Source of the DNA: Arthrobacter sp. ov407
GTDB lineage: Bacteria > Actinomycetota > Actinomycetes > Actinomycetales > Micrococcaceae
Assembly (NCBI RefSeq): GCF_900102895.1
Contig: NZ_FNGD01000001.1
Coordinates: 463,936 to 527,935, forward strand
Direction: 5' to 3'
DNA length: 64,000 bases
This document shows, one piece after another, positions 24,425-32,689 of this stretch. The notes below the pieces were generated by a model, which was given only the letters and a program-made list of their open reading frames with translations, was not told where the DNA came from and did not search any database. The first letter of the stretch is position 1; each line of letters starts with the position of its first letter. The position numbers and the translations under genes are program-made.

Positions 24425-25120
24425 GTGCCCAAATTTGTCGACGCCGTAATCCGGCGCCAGGAAGTAGTTGACGCAGTCTTCAGGATCATCGCCGCGGATG
24501 GTCTTGAGCGGGCCTCCCTGCGGGAGGTTGCGGATGAAGCGCAGCTGGCCGTCGGCTCGGTGCGCCACTATTTCGCCAGCAGCGACGAGCTGTTGACCCA
24601 CGCCTTCGCCGTGGTGGTGGACCGGATCGTCGGCCGCCTCAACGACGCGGACTCCCGGCTGGGGGACCTGGCGCCAGGGTCGGCGAAGCACCATGCTGCC
24701 GTCATGGCACTGCTGGGTGAGCTTCTTCCGCTGGACGAGGAACGGGCGGTCGACGCCTGCGTCTGGATGGCCTTCAAGAATGCCGCGAGGACCAAGCCGT
24801 TCCTGGCCGCCGAGGCCGACCGCAGCCATCGCGCGGTGGCCGCGGTCGTGGGCGGCCTCATCCTCGGCCTGGCCGCCGGGGCGGAGAGCGGCGGCGCCGC
24901 CCCCAATGACGACGACAGCGATGGCTCAGCCGGCGTCGACCAGCAGGTGCTCGTCACTGAGGCGGAGCTGCTGCTGGCGGTCCTGGACGGTCTGACGATG
25001 CACGCCCTCCTGCAGCCAGAGTGGATGACGGCCCTGATGTGCAAGGACGTGCTCGAAGCCCATCTGGAGGGCCTGAACCGCCGGATGACTGCCGGGCAGC
25101 AAGCCATTAACGCGTCATAA
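24425..25120 (+). CDS. TetR-family transcriptional regulator
   Basis: 231 residues. The HTH occupies about residues 9-55 (RRQEVVDAVFRIIAADGLER, ASLREVADEAQLAVGSVRHY, FASSDELL), and the C-terminal domain resembles TetR_C_6 (BetI-like) proteins, with an unusual Gly/Ala/Asp-rich insert (AGAESGGAAPNDDDSDGSAG, about residues 150-180). Divergence from a target gene is not seen: upstream is the gltA terminator, and downstream an unknown gene on the same strand, separated by 47 bp. Ligand and target are unknown. The GTG start is supported by the -10-like TAAAAA. Confidence 0.82.
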   Translation: MPKFVDAVIRRQEVVDAVFRIIAADGLERASLREVADEAQLAVGSVRHYFASSDELLTHAFAVVVDRIVGRLNDADSRLGDLAPGSAKHHAAVMALLGELLPLDEERAVDACVWMAFKNAARTKPFLAAEADRSHRAVAAVVGGLILGLAAGAESGGAAPNDDDSDGSAGVDQQVLVTEAELLLAVLDGLTMHALLQPEWMTALMCKDVLEAHLEGLNRRMTAGQQAINAS

Positions 25121-25167
25121 CAACAGGAATAGACTGAGATCGGACGTCTTGCCAAGGAGGCAATTGG

Positions 25168-25779
25168 ATGCACCACACCGGCGGGCCTGGCTGGCGGATC
25201 ACGATGGATACCTCTGGTCCCATGCTCATTGCCCTCTATGTTCGTGACGCTGCCGGTCTGGACACTGCGGGTCACCCGGCGCTGTGTCACGTGGCCCCAA
25301 AGATCCGCGCCGCGGACCACTCTCATCTGATCGCCGAGGTTGGCGGCCCGGCTGCGCTCAAGACCGAATGGGAGGCCTGGTGGGAACAGCTGCTGAAGGC
25401 CCACCCGGAAATGTCCCCGGAGCTCTCCCCGCCGGGCTTCCGTGCGTTCAGCAATTCGCCGGCCCTCCGGCGCGTGCTGCAGGCCCACTTCGGGGCGGCC
25501 CTGACCTGGGCCAGGGAACGCCGCGCGGAATACGTAGCCCTCGAAGCGGAGCGCGAAGCCAACGGCAACAACGAACTGCTGGCCGACATGGTGGAGGACC
25601 GCCTGCTGGACGTGGGACGCTCTTCAAAGGATTTCGGCCTGACGATCATCGAACTCCCGCTTGCGGAGCCCCGGGCCTGGTACCTCGAGCCCGACAAGAT
25701 CCTCATGAGCCACGAGCTGTTGTCCCAGCCCGAGCTGTTCCGCAGCTACGTGCAGCCGGTGGTCGATCTACTCGTCTGA
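25168..25779 (+). CDS. Conserved hypothetical protein
   Basis: 203 residues, not recognised as a named family. The open frame has actinobacterial codon use and a clear CAAGGAGG ribosome-binding site before the ATG. The sequence is soluble-looking and helical, with Trp-rich TEWEAWWEQLLKAHPEMSPE and a charged central helix (WARERRAEYVALEAEREANG). The C-terminal segment FGLTIIELPLAEPRAWYLEP may form a beta unit. No signal peptide or membrane helix. It may be co-transcribed with the TetR gene. Confidence 0.65.
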   Translation: MHHTGGPGWRITMDTSGPMLIALYVRDAAGLDTAGHPALCHVAPKIRAADHSHLIAEVGGPAALKTEWEAWWEQLLKAHPEMSPELSPPGFRAFSNSPALRRVLQAHFGAALTWARERRAEYVALEAEREANGNNELLADMVEDRLLDVGRSSKDFGLTIIELPLAEPRAWYLEPDKILMSHELLSQPELFRSYVQPVVDLLV

Positions 25780-25799
25780 ATCCGTGCGTTGGCTGGCGG

Positions 25800-26657
25800 T
25801 CAGGTGCGGGGCGCGTCGGCGACGGTTACCCTGACTTGGCCGGCCGGGACTTGAGCCGGCTGCCAGCCGTCGCGGGACTGTCGGTTCCAGGCGCGGCCGT
25901 CGACCTCCACGCTGGTGATGGCGAGTTCCTTGGCGTTGGCCACGGCCCACTGCCCCACAGCCCAGGCCCTGGTGCCTTCGGCATCGACGAGCAGCGTCCG
26001 GCCGTTGGTGGATGTCTGGACGTTCCCGAGCGCAGCGGTCAGCTCCGAGGTGACGGCAGCTGGATCCCCGGCGGTGTCGGGGGACCGCAGCGAGCAGTCC
26101 AGGCCTGCGGGCGTCTGGCCGCTCAGGGCGGAGGCGAACGCGCGGGCCATCAGCTCATGCTGGGCATAGGCCTCGGGGTATGCCGAGCGCTGGACCTGCT
26201 GGGCGGCATCGGTGATCTCCAGCGACTCGTATCCGGAGATCTCGACGAGCGCATCGTAGAAGGCATTGCTGGCGTGGTACGGGTCCATCACCTGCGCCGT
26301 GGTGCCCCAGCCCTGGGACGGCCGCTGCTGGAACAATCCGCGCGAGTCGGGACCGGCCTGGTCGCCGTGGCCGATGTTGCGCAGTTTGGACTCCTGCATC
26401 GAGGTGGCCAGCGCGATGCTGGCGGCCCGGGCGGGAAGCCCGCGCCGGACCGCGACGGCGGTGATGAGGGAAGCGTTGGCCGCCTGGTCTGTGGAGAGGT
26501 CATCGCCTCCGCTGCCCGCGGCCGTGCAGCGTTCGGTGATCAGCGTTTCCGATCGCTGCAGGAACGCCACCGCGGTGTAGATCGCGCCGCCGACCATCGC
26601 AAGGGTCAGCAGAAGGACGATCCGGCGCCGCCAGCTCCCTCGTCGTGCCACGAACAT
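25800..26657 (-). CDS. Membrane-anchored protein with lysozyme/transglycosylase-like segment
   Basis: 285 residues. One N-terminal helix (IVLLLTLAMVGGAIYTAVAF) follows a basic start, so the bulk is extracytoplasmic. Residues 60-150 (AANASLITAVAVRRGLPARA, then TSMQESKLRNIGHGDQAGPD and SRGLFQQRPSQGWGTTAQVM) resemble the catalytic region of goose-type/transglycosylase-like proteins, with a glutamate in QESKL, the typical 'ES' catalytic motif, and GLFQQRPS. This fits a widespread actinobacterial family annotated only as membrane or hypothetical protein. Cell-wall hydrolysis is an inference. It is convergent with the gene at 25168. Confidence 0.6.
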   Translation of the reverse strand: MFVARRGSWRRRIVLLLTLAMVGGAIYTAVAFLQRSETLITERCTAAGSGGDDLSTDQAANASLITAVAVRRGLPARAASIALATSMQESKLRNIGHGDQAGPDSRGLFQQRPSQGWGTTAQVMDPYHASNAFYDALVEISGYESLEITDAAQQVQRSAYPEAYAQHELMARAFASALSGQTPAGLDCSLRSPDTAGDPAAVTSELTAALGNVQTSTNGRTLLVDAEGTRAWAVGQWAVANAKELAITSVEVDGRAWNRQSRDGWQPAQVPAGQVRVTVADAPRT

Positions 26658-26750
26658 ACTCCCTCAGGCCCTAACGGGCTGCGTCATCGTTGCGGGTCGG
26701 CCCCGCCGGGGCGGTCTTAGCCGCCCGCCATACCGTACCAGCCGGTGCGG

Positions 26751-27761
26751 TCAGTTGGCGTGCAGGGCCTCATTGAGCTCCACGGTCTGCCCCTTGCGGG
26801 GGAGGACCTCAACCTCACCGGTGGTGGAATTGCGGCGGAAGAGCAGATTCGCAACGCCGGAAAGGTCCACGGCCTTGACGATCCGGCTGGTGTCTTCACC
26901 GTCGGCGTCCTTGGGTCCGATCACGCGCACACGGGTGCCGGCGGTGACATAGAGCCCGGCCTCGACGACGGAGTCGTCACCGATGCTGATGCCCACACCG
27001 GAGTTGGCGCCGAGGAGGACCCGCTCGCCGAGGGCGATCTTTTCCTTGCCGCCGCCGGAGAGGGTTCCCATGATCGAGGCCCCGCCGCCGACGTCCGACC
27101 CGTCGCCGGCGACGACGCCGGCCGAGATCCGGCCCTCAACCATGGAGGTACCCAGGGTTCCGGCATTGAAGTTCACGAAGCCCTCGTGCATGACGGTGGT
27201 GCCTTCGGCCAGGTGCGCACCCAACCGGACCCGGTCGGCGTCGGCGATCCGGACGCCGGAGGGGATGACGTAGTCCACCATGCGCGGGAACTTGTCCACA
27301 CCGAAGACGGTGACGGCGCCGCGCTTGCGCAGGCGCGCCCGGGTCAGTTCGAAGTCCTCCACGGCGGCGGGGCCGAAGTTGGTCCACACCACGTTGGGGA
27401 GCTTGCCGAAGATGCCGTCCAGGTTGATGCTGTTGGGCTGGACGAGCCGGTGGGAGAGCAGGTGCAGGCGAAGGTAGGCGTCCGCCGTGTCTGCGGGTGC
27501 CTCGTCCAGGTTGATCTGGGCGAAGACAACCTTCTGCTCCGTGCCGCGGTCCGGGTCGATGCCGCTGGCGGCGATGTCGGTCAGCGACTGGTCCGCGTTC
27601 TCTACCTCACGCAGGTGCTCCGCCGCGACTCCGAGCGCCGGCGCCGGAAACCATACGTCCAGCACGGTGGCGTCACCGTTGCGGGTGGACACGGTGGCCA
27701 CTCCAAAGCCATGGGCAGAGCGGGCGTCGGTGGGCACAGCGGAAGCAGCAGTTTCAGTCAT
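26751..27761 (-). CDS. dapD: Tetrahydrodipicolinate N-succinyltransferase DapD (actinobacterial type)
   Basis: 336 residues. Transfers succinyl from succinyl-CoA to tetrahydrodipicolinate in meso-DAP/lysine synthesis. The C-terminal half is a left-handed beta-helix of hexapeptide repeats (GAHLAEGTTVMHEGFVNFNA, then ISAGVVAGDGSDVGGGASIM and GVGISIGDDSVVEAGLYVTA). The N-terminal half and the NFGPAAVEDFELTRARLRKR segment are those of the mycobacterial/corynebacterial enzyme rather than the shorter E. coli one. It is divergent from dapE, its pathway partner, with 143 bp between the starts. TAGACT lies six bases before the ATG. Confidence 0.93.
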   Translation of the reverse strand: MTETAASAVPTDARSAHGFGVATVSTRNGDATVLDVWFPAPALGVAAEHLREVENADQSLTDIAASGIDPDRGTEQKVVFAQINLDEAPADTADAYLRLHLLSHRLVQPNSINLDGIFGKLPNVVWTNFGPAAVEDFELTRARLRKRGAVTVFGVDKFPRMVDYVIPSGVRIADADRVRLGAHLAEGTTVMHEGFVNFNAGTLGTSMVEGRISAGVVAGDGSDVGGGASIMGTLSGGGKEKIALGERVLLGANSGVGISIGDDSVVEAGLYVTAGTRVRVIGPKDADGEDTSRIVKAVDLSGVANLLFRRNSTTGEVEVLPRKGQTVELNEALHAN

Positions 27762-27767
27762 GGCCCA

Positions 27768-27773
27768 AGTCTA
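27768..27773 (-). promoter_or_regulatory. -10 box (TAGACT) of dapD
   Basis: Six bases before the dapD ATG on the minus strand; leaderless layout. Confidence 0.55.
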
Positions 27774-27892
27774 ACGAGAGGCCCGCGGGCGCTGAAACGT
27801 GAGACGCCCAAGTGACGGGAGACGCTCGCCACCTACGCGAGGGGACGGCAGCAGATGGGCAGCTGCCGCGGACCCAAGGAAGGACTAACAGA

Positions 27893-27898
27893 TAAAGT
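27893..27898 (+). promoter_or_regulatory. -10 box (TAAAGT) of dapE
   Basis: Six bases before the dapE GTG at 27905; leaderless layout. It supports this GTG as the start. Confidence 0.5.
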
Positions 27899-27904
27899 GG
27901 GACA

Positions 27905-29065
27905 GTGACCCCCACGAACCCGCGCACCCCCGCCACCGCCAGCGTCCCTGTCCGCACGCCGGTCCATTTGGATCTCCGCCAGGACGTCGCCCTGCTCACG
28001 GCCGCCCTGATTGACATCAACAGCGTCTCCGGCAACGAAAGGGCCCTGGCCGACGCCGTGGAACATGCCCTGCGTCTGCTTCCGCAGCTGGAGTTGGTCC
28101 GCGACGGCGATTCGATCATCGCCCGCACCAACCTCGGCCGCCCCGAGCGCGTCATCCTTGCCGGGCACCTGGACACGGTGCCGCTCCCCACCACCGAGGG
28201 CTCGCTCGGGACCGTGCCGGCGTACTGGCCCTCCGGGGCCCCGGGGGAGGGGATCCTCTACGGCCGCGGCGCCACCGACATGAAGGGCGGCGTCGCCGTG
28301 CAGCTGGCGCTGGCGGCCACCATGTTCGACGCCGGGGCGACACCGGACAAGGACGTCACGTTTGTCTTCTACGACCACGAGGAAGTCGAAGCCGTGAAGA
28401 GCGGCCTCGGCCGGCTGGTGCGCAATCACGGATCGCTGCTCGGCGGAGACTTCGCGATCCTGCTCGAGCCCACCGACGGGACGGTGGAGGGCGGCTGCAA
28501 CGGCACCAGCCGCTTCGAGGTGACCACGAACGGCGAGGCTGCCCACTCGGCCCGGGCGTGGATGGGCAGCAACGCCATCCATGCCGCGGCCCCAATCCTG
28601 GCCCGGCTGGCGGCGTATGAACCGCAGACCGTGACGGTTGACGGCCTGGACTACCGCGAAAGCCTCAACGCCGTGAAGATTCACGGCGGTACGGCCGGGA
28701 ACGTCATTCCGGACAAGTGCGTCGTGGAAATCAACTACCGCTTCGCCCCGGACAAGACCCCGGACGGGGCCGAGGCCGTCGTGCGCGAACTGCTGGACGG
28801 GTTCGACGTTGTGCGCACCGACAGCGCCGCCGGGGCGCGGCCGGGACTCCACCACCCCGCCGCCGCATCCTTCGTCGCCGCCGTGGGCGCGGAGCCGAAG
28901 CCCAAGTACGGCTGGACCGACGTCGCACGGTTCAGTGAACTCGGCATTCCCGCGGTGAACTTCGGCCCCGGCGATGCACTGCTGGCACACAAGGACAACG
29001 AGCACGTCGAGGCGGTCGCCATCAGGGAATGCCTGCGGGCGCTGCGGACCTGGCTCAGCGCCTAG
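27905..29065 (+). CDS. dapE: Succinyl-diaminopimelate desuccinylase DapE
   Basis: 386 residues. M20-family zinc hydrolase that removes succinate from N-succinyl-LL-diaminopimelate. Visible metal and catalytic elements: LAGHLDTVP with His88 and Asp90, GRGATDMKGG with bridging Asp125, and YDHEEVE with the catalytic and ligand glutamates at 159-160. The C-terminal FGPGDALLAHKDNEHVE supplies the last histidine ligand. The first 20 residues are a disordered Pro/Thr-rich leader. It is divergent from dapD and followed by a bidirectional terminator. Confidence 0.93.
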   Translation: MTPTNPRTPATASVPVRTPVHLDLRQDVALLTAALIDINSVSGNERALADAVEHALRLLPQLELVRDGDSIIARTNLGRPERVILAGHLDTVPLPTTEGSLGTVPAYWPSGAPGEGILYGRGATDMKGGVAVQLALAATMFDAGATPDKDVTFVFYDHEEVEAVKSGLGRLVRNHGSLLGGDFAILLEPTDGTVEGGCNGTSRFEVTTNGEAAHSARAWMGSNAIHAAAPILARLAAYEPQTVTVDGLDYRESLNAVKIHGGTAGNVIPDKCVVEINYRFAPDKTPDGAEAVVRELLDGFDVVRTDSAAGARPGLHHPAAASFVAAVGAEPKPKYGWTDVARFSELGIPAVNFGPGDALLAHKDNEHVEAVAIRECLRALRTWLSA

Positions 29066-29080
29066 CAGCCCGCAACCCAC

Positions 29081-29117
29081 AAAGGGTCCGGAACCTCCGC
29101 GAGGTTCCGGACCCTTT
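29081..29117. terminator. Bidirectional terminator between dapE and gluD
   Basis: AAAGGGTCCGGAACCTC (29081-29097) pairs perfectly with GAGGTTCCGGACCCTTT (29101-29117) across a three-base loop. A and T runs on the two sides suit termination in both directions. Confidence 0.8.
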
Positions 29118-29140
29118 AGGGGTGGGCGGGCTTTACTTGG

Positions 29141-29240
29141 TCGCCGGAATTCCGGCGACCTGTACGTGCGCTACACCGACGGCGGCCCGGCCGCCGGGAT
29201 TCCGGCGACCGGCACGTGCGCCACACCGCCGGCGGCCCGC
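29141..29240. repeat. 50-bp tandem duplication at the 3' end of gluD
   Basis: 29141-29190 and 29191-29240 share 42 of 50 bases. Fifty is not a multiple of three, so the gluD frame leaves the ancestral register and stops inside the outer copy. In the alternative frame, that copy would end ...VAHVQVAGIPATK. Confidence 0.75.
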
Positions 29241-30019
29241 TTGGAGCCGCGGCGTTCGAGCCAGATGGCCAGTCGGGAGACCGCCAGGTCGATCGCGATG
29301 TAGATGGCCGCGGCCACGAAGAACACCGGGAACAGGTACTGCGGGCCGAGGAAGTCGGCCATGACCTGCACGGCCCGGAGCAGCTCGCCGTACGCGACGA
29401 TGTAGCCGAGCGAGGTGTCCTTCAGCAGCACCACGAGCTGCGCGACCAGCGAGGGCAGCATGCGCCGGATGGCCTGCGGCAGCTCGATGATCAGCCGGGA
29501 CTGGAAACTGGTGAGGCCGATCGCCATGCCGGCCTCACGCTGGCCCTTGGGCAGCGACTGGATGCCGGCGCGGATGATCTCGGCAAAGATCGCCGAGTTA
29601 TACAGGACCAGACCGGCCACAACAGCGATGAACGAGCTGGTGGCGAAGACGAGCAGCACAAACAGCATCATGAGCACCACGGGCATGCCGCGCAGGAATT
29701 CCAGCACGATCCGGGTGGGCACCCTGATCCAGGCGTTGTCCGAGATGCGCATCAGGCACAGGAGCAGGCCCAGCGGGAAGGCAATCACCGCCGACACCGC
29801 CGCGGCGGCGAGCGTGGCGCCGATGCCGGCGGCAATCAGCTTCCAGACATCGGGAATCTGGAACACCGCCCAGCGATTGGCGTCGAAGATTCCCTGCTGG
29901 GCGAGGGTCATGACCGCCAGGACGAGGAGGCCGCCGATCACGATCACGCCGATGATGGAGCCGATCAGCGAAACCCGGCGGGCCTTGGGGCCTGGGACGT
30001 CGTAGAGAACAGAACTCAT
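29171..30019 (-). CDS. gluD: Glutamate ABC transporter permease GluD
   Basis: 282 residues. One of two inner-membrane subunits of a polar amino acid importer. Five or six helices and the family coupling region (IIRAGIQSLPKGQREAGMAI, then LTSFQSRLIIELPQAIRRML) match HisM/GluD-type permeases. An N-terminal helix (IIGVIVIGGLLVLAVMTLA) precedes the permease domain, as in Corynebacterium GluD. It overlaps gluC by four bases. The C-terminal 20 residues (GGVAHVPVAGIPAAGPPSV) arise from a tandem duplication of the gene's 3' end. Last gene of gluABCD. Confidence 0.9.
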   Translation of the reverse strand: MSSVLYDVPGPKARRVSLIGSIIGVIVIGGLLVLAVMTLAQQGIFDANRWAVFQIPDVWKLIAAGIGATLAAAAVSAVIAFPLGLLLCLMRISDNAWIRVPTRIVLEFLRGMPVVLMMLFVLLVFATSSFIAVVAGLVLYNSAIFAEIIRAGIQSLPKGQREAGMAIGLTSFQSRLIIELPQAIRRMLPSLVAQLVVLLKDTSLGYIVAYGELLRAVQVMADFLGPQYLFPVFFVAAAIYIAIDLAVSRLAIWLERRGSKRAAGGVAHVPVAGIPAAGPPSV

Positions 30020-30666
30020 CGCGCGATTGCCACCTTTCGTTCAACGACGTTGGCGAGGTAGCCAAGCGGGATGGTTATCAGCAGGTAGAAGAACGCAACG
30101 CCAACCAGAACCCACACCACCGCGTCGCCGTTGGCGTTTGCCAACTGCTTGCCGTTGCCGAAGAGTTCCAGCACGTAAAACGCGCCGGCCACGGAGGAGT
30201 TCTTGACCAGGGCGATCAGAATGTTGATCAGCGGCGGGATCACGGTGCGCAGGGCCTGCGGAAGGATGATGAGGGAGAGCACCTGGCTGAACTTCATGCC
30301 GATGCTGCGGGCGGCCTCCGCCTGGCCCACCGGGACACTGTTGACGCCGGAGCGCACGGCCTCGGCGATAAAGGCCGAGGTGTAGACGCTCAGCGCGATG
30401 ATGGCGGCCACCTCGAACTGCTGGAACGTGATGCCGACACGGGGCAGAACCACTGCCGCGAAAAAGAACGCGATGGTCAGCGGGGTGTTCCGGACGATCT
30501 CGACGTACACCATGCTGAAGCCGCGCAGCGCAGCGACGGGGGAGACGCGGGCCGCCGCGAGCACGGTGCCGACGACCAAGGCGATAATCCCCGAGACCCC
30601 GGACAGGAAGAGGGTTCTGAGAAAACCGTCCCAATACTGTGGGAGGTTTTCAATAATGACGTCCAT
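30016..30666 (-). CDS. gluC: Glutamate ABC transporter permease GluC
   Basis: 216 residues. Inner-membrane subunit paired with GluD. HisQ/GluC-type permease with helices such as TLFLSGVSGIIALVVGTVLA and the coupling motif AVRSGVNSVPVGQAEAARSI followed by GMKFSQVLSLIILPQALRTV. Short N-terminus typical of the family. Located between gluB and gluD on the minus strand; the gap to gluB carries a hairpin. Confidence 0.9.
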   Translation of the reverse strand: MDVIIENLPQYWDGFLRTLFLSGVSGIIALVVGTVLAAARVSPVAALRGFSMVYVEIVRNTPLTIAFFFAAVVLPRVGITFQQFEVAAIIALSVYTSAFIAEAVRSGVNSVPVGQAEAARSIGMKFSQVLSLIILPQALRTVIPPLINILIALVKNSSVAGAFYVLELFGNGKQLANANGDAVVWVLVGVAFFYLLITIPLGYLANVVERKVAIAR

Positions 30667-30720
30667 AAGTTCCTTCAGCTGCGTTGAGGGGATTCCAGGC
30701 GAAAGACGGGGGTGGCGGCC

Positions 30721-30750
30721 GCCGGGCCGCGGAAGATCCGCAGGCCCGGC
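30721..30750 (-). terminator. Intercistronic hairpin after gluB
   Basis: GCCGGGCCGCGGA (30721-30733) pairs with TCCGC-A-GGCCCGGC (30737-30750), with one bulged base and a three-base loop. It lies 16 bp beyond the gluB stop and probably favours excess binding protein over permeases. Confidence 0.6.
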
Positions 30751-30765
30751 AACCGCCAGTGCCGA

Positions 30766-31650
30766 CTAGTAACGGTCGATCGTGGGAAGCGAGGGCGCGG
30801 GCTTGATGACGGTGCCGGCGGTGTCTTCCCAGGCCTTCTTGTAGGACCCGTCCTTGTCGAAGGCCTCCAGCTGGTCATTGATCCACGTGCGGAAGGCCGT
30901 GTCGCCCTTCTTCAGGCCGATGCCGTACGGCTCCTTGGTGAAGGTCTGGTCCGAGGCCAGCTTGAAGGCATCCGGTTCCTTGGACACGAAACCGGCCAGG
31001 ATCACGTTGTCGGTGGTGACCGCTTCAACCTGGTGGTTTCGCAGCGGTTCAAGGCAGGCGGAGTAGGTCGCGGCCGGAACCAGGACTGCTCCGTACTTTT
31101 CCACGATCGTCGAGGCCGGCGTGGATCCGGTCACGGAGCAGACGTTCTTGCCCTTGACGTCCTCGGGCTTGGTGATGGAGTTGTTGTCCTTGTTCACCAT
31201 GAGAGCCTGTCCGGCCTCGTAGTACGGGCCGGCGAAGTCCACTTGGGTCTTGCGCTTGTCATTGATGGTGTACGTGGCGACGACCATGTCCACCTTGCCC
31301 TGCTTGATGAACTCCTCGCGGTTGGCGGAGACAGTTTCAAGCCACTCGATCTTGTCGGCGGGGATGCCCAGCTTGGCGGCAATCAGCTTGCCGATCTCGA
31401 CGTCGAAGCCGACCGGCTTGCCGTCGAGGCCCTTCTGGCCGAAGAGCGGCTGGTCGAACTTGGTGCCGATGGTGATCTTGCCTGCGGATGCAAGCTTGGC
31501 CATGGTGGAATCGGCGGCAAAGCTCGGCTTCTCGGCTACGGGCGGGTTGGTGGTAGTGGAGGAGCTTCCGCCACAGGCACTCAGGCTGAGCGCGAGTGCT
31601 GCGGATGCGGCAACCAGAAGGGTTTTCCTTCGGGTCAAAAATGCCTTCAT
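30766..31650 (-). CDS. gluB: Glutamate ABC transporter substrate-binding lipoprotein GluB
   Basis: 294 residues. Signal peptide with lipobox LSAC (cysteine 26) anchors it on the outer face of the membrane. SBP family 3 signature region KITIGTKFDQPLFGQKGLDG followed by GFDVEIGKLIAAKLGI; the ligand-binding signature continues in ...NVCSVTGSTPASTIVEKYGA. Together with gluA, gluC and gluD in the conserved order gluA-gluB-gluC-gluD this supports glutamate import; related amino acids such as aspartate or glutamine remain possible. Confidence 0.9.
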   Translation of the reverse strand: MKAFLTRRKTLLVAASAALALSLSACGGSSSTTTNPPVAEKPSFAADSTMAKLASAGKITIGTKFDQPLFGQKGLDGKPVGFDVEIGKLIAAKLGIPADKIEWLETVSANREEFIKQGKVDMVVATYTINDKRKTQVDFAGPYYEAGQALMVNKDNNSITKPEDVKGKNVCSVTGSTPASTIVEKYGAVLVPAATYSACLEPLRNHQVEAVTTDNVILAGFVSKEPDAFKLASDQTFTKEPYGIGLKKGDTAFRTWINDQLEAFDKDGSYKKAWEDTAGTVIKPAPSLPTIDRY

Positions 31651-31707
31651 GACATTCCTTTCATTGACGGCCGCCGTCCGGCGGCCAGGGTGCGAATTCG
31701 TAGTCGG

Positions 31708-32463
31708 TCAGTGTGTCAGCAGCTTGGACAGGAAATCCTTGGCCCGGCTGCTCTTGGGGTTGGTGAAGAATTCCTCGGGGGTCGCGTCCTCGACGATCTG
31801 GCCGTCTGCCATGAACACGACGCGGTCCGCCGCCTTGCGGGCAAAGCCCATCTCGTGGGTGACCACGATCATGGTCATGCCTTCCTTGGCGAGCTGGACC
31901 ATGACGTCCAGGACCTCGTTGATCATTTCCGGGTCGAGGGCAGAGGTGGGCTCATCGAAGAGCATCACCTTTGGCTTCATGGCCAGGGCGCGGGCGATGG
32001 CAACGCGCTGCTGCTGGCCACCGGAGAGCTGGGCCGGAAGCTTGGGGGCCTGATGCCCGACGCCGACGCGCTCCAGCAGTGCCATGGCGTCCTTGTCGGC
32101 CTCGCCCTTGGAGACGCCCTTGACCTTGATGGGGCCGAGGGTCACGTTTTCCAGGATGGTCTTGTGGGCGAACAGGTTGAAGGACTGGAAGACCATGCCG
32201 ACGTCGGCGCGCAGCTTCGCCAGTTCCTTGCCCTCCGCGGGCAGTTCCTTGCCATCGATCTTGATGTCGCCGTCGTCGATGGTCTCGAGACGGTTGATGG
32301 CGCGGCAGAGCGTGGACTTGCCGGAACCCGAGGGGCCGATGACAACAACAACCTCACCCTTGCGGACGTTCAGGTTGATGTCCTTCAGGACGTGCAACTG
32401 GCCGTAATGCTTGTTCACGGCCTTCAGGGAGACGAGAGCATCGCCGGGCACTTGAGTAGTCAT
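31708..32463 (-). CDS. gluA: Glutamate ABC transporter ATPase GluA
   Basis: 251 residues. Walker [10 protein letters not shown]-loop [12 protein letters not shown], signature LSGGQQQR and Walker [15 protein letters not shown] are intact. This is the polar amino acid (GlnQ/HisP) ATPase type and energises GluBCD. First gene of the operon. There is no ribosome-binding site; TAGATT sits six bases before the ATG, so the operon mRNA probably begins at the start codon. Confidence 0.93.
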   Translation of the reverse strand: MTTQVPGDALVSLKAVNKHYGQLHVLKDINLNVRKGEVVVVIGPSGSGKSTLCRAINRLETIDDGDIKIDGKELPAEGKELAKLRADVGMVFQSFNLFAHKTILENVTLGPIKVKGVSKGEADKDAMALLERVGVGHQAPKLPAQLSGGQQQRVAIARALAMKPKVMLFDEPTSALDPEMINEVLDVMVQLAKEGMTMIVVTHEMGFARKAADRVVFMADGQIVEDATPEEFFTNPKSSRAKDFLSKLLTH

Positions 32464-32469
32464 AGAAAG

Positions 32470-32475
32470 AATCTA
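32470..32475 (-). promoter_or_regulatory. -10 box (TAGATT) of gluABCD
   Basis: Six bases before the gluA ATG on the minus strand; leaderless layout. Confidence 0.55.
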
Positions 32476-32677
32476 GCGAAGATTGACGCAATATGACCGC
32501 AATCACTCTGTTTAGTGCAGATCGTGATTCAAGAGATACCTGCACGTCAGCGTCCCTTGCGGGGCAGCCGCCGGCCTCTCTGCTGCCTCCCTCCGCTGCC
32601 TCCCTCTGGGGGCCCGGGCGCCGCCTGCAGCCGTTCCGGCGCCGACGCGCCGACGCGGCGGCGGCCCAGTTCCGCGC

Positions 32678-32683
32678 TAGCCT
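32678..32683 (+). promoter_or_regulatory. -10 box (TAGCCT) of the LOG-family gene
   Basis: Six bases before the ATG at 32690, and therefore favours that start over the in-frame ATG at 32684. Confidence 0.55.
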
Positions 32684-32689
32684 ATGGGC

